Notes under the pieces: generated by a model
Databases searched by the model: none
What the model was told of the DNA's origin: nothing
The model's input: the letters and a program-made list of their open reading frames with translations, nothing else
Part shown: positions 15,000 through 17,958 of the stretch, piece after piece
Numbering within the stretch: the first letter of the stretch is position 1
Layout: each line of letters begins with the position of its first letter
Position numbers and translations under genes: made by a program
Assembly (NCBI GenBank): GCA_902158735.1
Contig: CABGHG010000020.1
Span: 1 to 17,958 of the forward strand
Reading direction: 5' to 3'
Source of the DNA: Candidatus Methanolliviera sp. GoM_oil
GTDB lineage: Archaea > Halobacteriota > Methanoliparia > Methanoliparales > Methanoliparaceae
DNA: 17,958 nucleotides

Positions 15000-15890
15000 T
15001 TGCATCTTCTTTCGATTTTAGACCTTAAAAAGGAAAGAATAGAAGAGATCCTCGATCTGGCTATTGAGATGAAGGGGGGAGAAGAGAGAAAGTTTCTCAA
15101 GGATAAGAACCTCGCTATGATCTTTGAGAAGCCATCTACGAGGACTCGGGTCTCCTTTGAGGTTGCGATGAGACAGCTTGGAGGATACGCAATTTATCTG
15201 AGCAGAGATGATCTTCAGATCAGTAGAGGAGAGAGCATATCCGATACGGCAAGAGTTCTATCCAGATACGTCGATGGGATGGTGGTTAGAGCGTTAAAAC
15301 ACGAGACTCTTACGGCGATGGCGAAATATTCCAGCGTTCCGTTGATAAATGCTCTGACGGATTTGGAACATCCATGCCAGGCAATATCTGATCTACTGAC
15401 GATAAAAGAGTTTAAAGGTACGGTTGAAGGGTTAAAACTCGCTTGGATTGGGGATCCGAATAATGTATGCAACTCACTCCTACTCCTCTCCTCCCTCTTT
15501 AATATAAATGTGACTATAGGCTGCCCGGAAGGATATAAGTTAGATGAAGAGATATTCAATAAGGCGAAGGGGATGGGTGGAAAGATAGAGTTATACGATG
15601 ACCCATATAAAGCCGCAGAGGGTGCAGATATAATATATACGGATGTCTGGGTCTCAATGGGGGATGACTCGGAGAAAGAGAAGAGAGAGAGGGACTTTAA
15701 AAGATTTCAGGTGAATGAGAAGGTTGTTAGTTGCGCAAAAGAGAGTGTGATCGTCATGCACTGTCTGCCCGCAATGAGAGGAAAAGAGATAACGTCTGAG
15801 GTGATGGACGGGAAAAATTCTGTGATCTTTGAACAGGCCGAGAATAGACTTCATTCAGAGAAGGCTCTCCTAACAAAGCTTCTATCGTAG
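15000..15890 (+). CDS. argF: Ornithine carbamoyltransferase
   Basis: This 296-residue enzyme transfers the carbamoyl group from carbamoyl phosphate to ornithine, giving citrulline in arginine synthesis. The carbamoyl-phosphate motif is KPSTRTRVSFE (44-54), DDLQISRGES follows at 70-79, LTDLEHPCQ (119-127) carries the HPCQ motif, DVWVSMGDD (215-223) matches the ornithine-binding loop, and MHCLPAMRG (253-261) carries HCLP. All catalytic residues are present and the N-terminus HLLSILDLKKE aligns with the family start. Initiation is therefore at the TTG at 15000, one base after the purD stop, with GAGGGG upstream inside purD. The stop TAG shares its G with the first base of tRNA-Leu, so transcript processing and translation of this gene must be linked. 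Confidence 0.94.
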   Translation: MHLLSILDLKKERIEEILDLAIEMKGGEERKFLKDKNLAMIFEKPSTRTRVSFEVAMRQLGGYAIYLSRDDLQISRGESISDTARVLSRYVDGMVVRALKHETLTAMAKYSSVPLINALTDLEHPCQAISDLLTIKEFKGTVEGLKLAWIGDPNNVCNSLLLLSSLFNINVTIGCPEGYKLDEEIFNKAKGMGGKIELYDDPYKAAEGADIIYTDVWVSMGDDSEKEKRERDFKRFQVNEKVVSCAKESVIVMHCLPAMRGKEITSEVMDGKNSVIFEQAENRLHSEKALLTKLLS

Positions 15891-15971
15891 CGGGGGTTGC
15901 CGAGAGGAAAAGGCGCGGGGTTTAGGTCCCCGTTCCGTAGGGATCCGTGGGTTCAAATCCCACCTCCCGCA
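15890..15971 (+). tRNA. tRNA-Leu (anticodon TAG)
   Basis: The acceptor stem GCGGGGG pairs with CTCCCGC (one G-T), with discriminator A at 15971. The D-stem is GCC/GGC. The anticodon stem CGGGG/CCCCG encloses TTTAGGT, giving anticodon TAG. A long variable arm with a TCC/GGA stem marks a class II tRNA, and the T-arm is GTGGG-TTCAAAT-CCCAC. CCA is not encoded. The first base is the last base of the argF stop codon. No TATA-like box is seen in the 60 bp upstream, so it is probably cut from the purD-argF transcript. Confidence 0.95.
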
Positions 15972-15972
15972 C

Positions 15973-15979
15973 TTTTTTT
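15973..15979 (+). terminator. T-tract terminator after tRNA-Leu
   Basis: Seven consecutive T residues begin one base past the discriminator of tRNA-Leu. This is a typical archaeal termination signal and would end the purD-argF-tRNA transcript. Confidence 0.65.
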
Positions 15980-16265
15980 ACCGAAATGCCTTATCATATC
16001 TTCATCTCTTTGCCCTACTTCAAATCAATACTTCTCCCCCCTTCTTCTCGCGAAAAGATTAAACTTTTACTCTATAGTATATTTGTTGACACATAAGTAT
16101 AAATAAATTACTAAATAATGGCACAATTAGCCAAAAAATTGCTCATTTGGGAAAGTATTAAATAAGAGGAGATACAGATTTGGAAGAATGAGTTGGTGAG
16201 GAGTTACGCGGGATTAGGGGGAGATTAAAATTGTTGAAATAATATGGTCATTTATTACCGATTTC
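15980..16265. other. Intergenic region before the GltS-like gene
   Basis: AT-rich spacer of about 290 bp. It contains a TATA-like AGTATAAATAAAT (16096-16108), a 15-codon open frame at 16118-16165 (not convincing as a gene), several purine-rich SD-like patches (GAGGAG at 16166-16171, GGTGAGGAG near 16195-16203, GGGGGAG at 16217-16223), and the unclear true start of the symporter. No RNA gene was recognised. Confidence 0.45.
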
Positions 16266-17603
16266 GTGTATATGAGTGTCCTTTTGCTCTTTGGAACAAT
16301 GATAAGAGCAAAAATGAAACCAGTTCAAAAATTCCTTATACCGAATTCTTTAATTGCTGGTCTATTTGGTCTCTTACTGGGTGGTCAGGTACTCAATATT
16401 ATTCATTTTTCGTGGCCTGAAAATTGGGTTTATCATTTATTGAACCTTGCATTTGCCGCATTAGCGTTGGGCACTGTGAGATCTGAAGTTTCAAAAGATA
16501 GAAGAAAGGACATCATAAGTACTGGAATACTAATGAATTTTATTCCATGTATACAATTAATTGTCGGTTTAGTCATCACCTTACTATTTATGTGTACAAT
16601 ATTTCCCGATCTTTTCCCATTGTTCGGTTCGTTAATGGCGATTGGATATGGATCAGGTCCTGGACAGGCATTTGCAATTGGATCCTCGTGGGAAAAGATG
16701 GGGTTTAACTGTGGAGGTAACATTGGACTGGCATTTGGTGGAATGGGCTTCTTATGGGCTTTTTTTGTTGGTATTTTGTTAATTTATTGGGGAATAAAAA
16801 ATAAGGAAACTGCCTTGATAGGGGATCTAAAAGATATTCCTCAAGATGTATGGACAGGCATTAGCACAAAAAAACAAAAGATTTCTGCAGGAGAATTGGT
16901 AACTTCCTCCGAAGCAATAGATAGTTTAACAGTACAAATGGCATTATGCGGTCTTGTTTATTTCATAGCTTTTACCGTTGTTAGAGGTGCAGTGTATCTG
17001 TTAACAATATGGGGAATGGGAGGCATTGCAGAAACGCTATGGGGCGCTGTATTTCTTGTAACTGCAGTTGTAGGAGCGATAGTTAGATATATAATGGTAA
17101 AGATAGGTATTAGTTATTTGATTGATCAGGGGTCACAACGAAGAATATCCGGTATTTGTGTTGATTATATGGTAACAGCTGCAATTATTGCCATATCTTT
17201 GGTTGTTGTTGCCTCGTATATTATACCATTGGTTGTTATAGGATTTAGTGGTGCATTAATTACGGTTTTTTTAATGCTTTGGCTAAAAGATCATATTTGG
17301 AGTGATTACCGATTTGAGAATTTAATACTTTGTTATGCCACACTCACAGGAACGATGAGCTCAGGATTAGCACTTTGTAGGGTTGTAGACCCCGATTTCT
17401 CAAGCACAGCAGTAGAGAACTATATGTATGGAATGTGGATGCTCCTAATTTTAATTATGCCAGCAGCGTTTATCATCTTAAACATATTTCTTGCGGGTTA
17501 TATGAATGCTCCTCTTTTATATTATGGTATCACCATAGCTATATTTGTAGCTTTTGCAGGAGGATTATTTGCGATGTGGAAGGTTTTTAAGATATGGAAG
17601 TGA
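16266..17603 (+). CDS. GltS-like sodium/glutamate symporter family protein
   Basis: This membrane protein of 445 residues (counted from the GTG at 16266) has ten or more hydrophobic segments. It resembles the GltS (ESS) sodium-solute symporter family: FLIPNSLIAGLFGLLLG (23-39) is the first re-entrant/TM unit, and GYGSGPGQAFAIGSSWEKMG (127-146) is the characteristic glycine-rich signature. A second half from about 240 mirrors the first, with LILCYATLTGTMSSGLALCRVVDPD near 365. Transport of an acidic amino acid is the family expectation, but the exact substrate is unknown. The start is doubtful: from GTG the first helix is short, while the frame is open upstream to 16218 and would add residues reading like IVEIIWSFITDF. 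The GGGGGAG at 16217-16223 is ideally spaced for ATT at 16230. The stop codon lies in the right end of the adjacent IS605-type element. Confidence 0.78.
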   Translation: MYMSVLLLFGTMIRAKMKPVQKFLIPNSLIAGLFGLLLGGQVLNIIHFSWPENWVYHLLNLAFAALALGTVRSEVSKDRRKDIISTGILMNFIPCIQLIVGLVITLLFMCTIFPDLFPLFGSLMAIGYGSGPGQAFAIGSSWEKMGFNCGGNIGLAFGGMGFLWAFFVGILLIYWGIKNKETALIGDLKDIPQDVWTGISTKKQKISAGELVTSSEAIDSLTVQMALCGLVYFIAFTVVRGAVYLLTIWGMGGIAETLWGAVFLVTAVVGAIVRYIMVKIGISYLIDQGSQRRISGICVDYMVTAAIIAISLVVVASYIIPLVVIGFSGALITVFLMLWLKDHIWSDYRFENLILCYATLTGTMSSGLALCRVVDPDFSSTAVENYMYGMWMLLILIMPAAFIILNIFLAGYMNAPLLYYGITIAIFVAFAGGLFAMWKVFKIWK

Positions 17604-17632
17604 ACTACCCCAAGCTAAAGCATAGGGGCTTC
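17600..17632 (-). mobile_element. Right end of an IS200/IS605-type (tnpB) element
   Basis: Read on the minus strand, GAAGCCCC is followed by an imperfect hairpin (GCT/AGC inside CCCC/GGGG; arms at 17625-17628 and 17608-17611) and then GTAGTTCAC. This is the layout of the right end and guide-RNA scaffold 3' end of archaeal IS605-family elements, from family knowledge. The tnpB stop (17615-17617) lies in the hairpin. The terminal TTCAC (17600-17604) overlaps the symporter stop codon. The left end lies outside the window. Confidence 0.6.
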
Positions 17633-17958
17633 TTGTATCATCCTTCTCTTTGAGAAGTCCTCAAGCTTTAATTCGGACAGTTCCTGCCCTACATTATTTA
17701 ATCCTCTTTTTAGAATGTTAATCGCAGCGTTTTCGTCTCTATCCATTATTAACCCACAAAATGGACATTTATGAACTCTTTGAGCTAAAGACTTCTTAAC
17801 GATTTCACCACAATTTGAACATTTCTGAGAGGTATTCTTTGGATTAACAAATTCAACTCTCCTACCAGCTTCTTCCGCTTTGTAAGATACAAAATTCGTT
17901 AATTGTGACCATGACACATGCAAAAATGTTCCATTTTTGCGGCACGAAATCAAAGATT
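17615..17958 (-). CDS. tnpB: TnpB (OrfB) RNA-guided nuclease, C-terminal part, truncated by the window edge
   Basis: Only the last 114 or so codons are in the window; the frame stays open to the right edge, so the gene starts outside. The visible part carries the conserved TnpB C-terminus. SWSQLTNFVSYKAEEAGRRVEFVNPKNTSQKCSNCG leads into the zinc ribbon (CSNC and CPFC, four Cys), then MDRDENAAINILKRG with the third RuvC aspartate. TnpB proteins of IS200/IS605 elements are guide-RNA-directed DNA nucleases that help retain the transposon. The segment just upstream of SWSQL (about 17918-17958) is built from palindromic DNA and may be a repeat insertion. No tnpA (Y1 transposase) is visible, so a tnpB-only element or a full element extending right are both possible. 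Confidence 0.88.
   Translation of the reverse strand, partial: SLISCRKNGTFLHVSWSQLTNFVSYKAEEAGRRVEFVNPKNTSQKCSNCGEIVKKSLAQRVHKCPFCGLIMDRDENAAINILKRGLNNVGQELSELKLEDFSKRRMIQEAPML
17920..17958. repeat. Palindromic repeats inside tnpB
   Basis: GCAAAAATG (17920-17928), loop TTC, CATTTTTGC (17932-17940) is a perfect 9-bp hairpin. It is followed by GGCACGAAATCAAAGATT, which looks like the left half of a second palindrome cut by the window edge. The last 12 bases AAATCAAAGATT are identical to the core of the repeat inserted in mtnA. Both lie in coding sequence. Confidence 0.55.

Noticed and set aside
15000..15890. Aspartate carbamoyltransferase (pyrB) instead of argF
   Set aside because: The ornithine-type DVWVSMG and HCLP motifs with the HLLSILDL N-terminus point to ornithine carbamoyltransferase.
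16118..16165. 15-codon open frame (MAQLAKKLLIWESIK) as a leader peptide of the symporter
   Set aside because: No Shine-Dalgarno, the TATA box is too close for a leaderless start, there are no regulatory codon runs, and no attenuator hairpin follows it.
1..17958. CRISPR array
   Set aside because: No regularly spaced direct repeats of 24-40 bp with unique spacers were seen; the mtnA repeat has only two short units.
17615..17958. Complete small zinc-ribbon protein starting at TTG 17953
   Set aside because: The frame is open to the window edge and the sequence is the C-terminal third of TnpB, so it is a partial gene and not a short one.

Overview
The window looks like chromosomal DNA of an F420-containing euryarchaeon of moderate G+C. 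The strongest taxonomic clue is cofE (F420-0:L-glutamate ligase). It is supported by the archaeal-type cofactor-independent phosphoglycerate mutase apgM, by T-tract terminators, and by TATA boxes placed about 27 nt ahead of several start codons, which is the layout of leaderless archaeal transcripts. No lineage can be assigned from the sequence alone.

Layout, left to right. (1) 1-1093: repeat-rich AT sequence, then a polytopic membrane protein (DUF4013-like) followed by a T9 terminator and a strong palindrome. (2) 1094-2425, minus: a secernin-like C69 family Ntn-hydrolase. (3) 2610-6221, minus: a tight four-gene operon with a NitT/TauT/NMT1-type binding protein, permease and ATPase, ending in mtnA, a 5-methylthioribose-1-phosphate isomerase family gene. 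A divergent HTH regulator lies at 6337-6867, with an inverted-repeat operator candidate in the shared intergenic region. (4) 6880-8626, plus: tRNA-Pro(TGG), then an AMP-forming acyl-CoA synthetase. (5) 8696-10389, minus: a two-gene DrrAB-type ABC-2 exporter. (6) 10486-11520, minus: an ornithine cyclodeaminase/mu-crystallin family dehydrogenase with a strong Shine-Dalgarno and GTG start. (7) 11624-13623, minus: cofE and apgM with a 4-nt overlap. They diverge, from back-to-back TATA boxes in a 49-bp gap, from purD-argF-tRNA-Leu(TAG) (13673-15971, plus). (8) 16266-17603, plus: a GltS-like symporter, followed directly by the right end of an IS200/IS605-type element whose tnpB runs off the window on the minus strand.

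Functionally the window mixes housekeeping biosynthesis (purine, arginine, coenzyme F420, glycolysis/gluconeogenesis) with transport and salvage modules. The most suggestive module is the regulator, NMT1-type transporter and mtnA set, which could be a regulated uptake and salvage system for a methylthio- or deoxy-sugar-related compound. The substrate is inference.

The most unusual sequence-level signals are these: a palindromic double-hairpin repeat inserted in frame in mtnA, whose 12-bp core recurs inside tnpB at the right window edge; an IS right end that overlaps the symporter stop codon; and an argF stop codon that shares its last base with the first base of tRNA-Leu.
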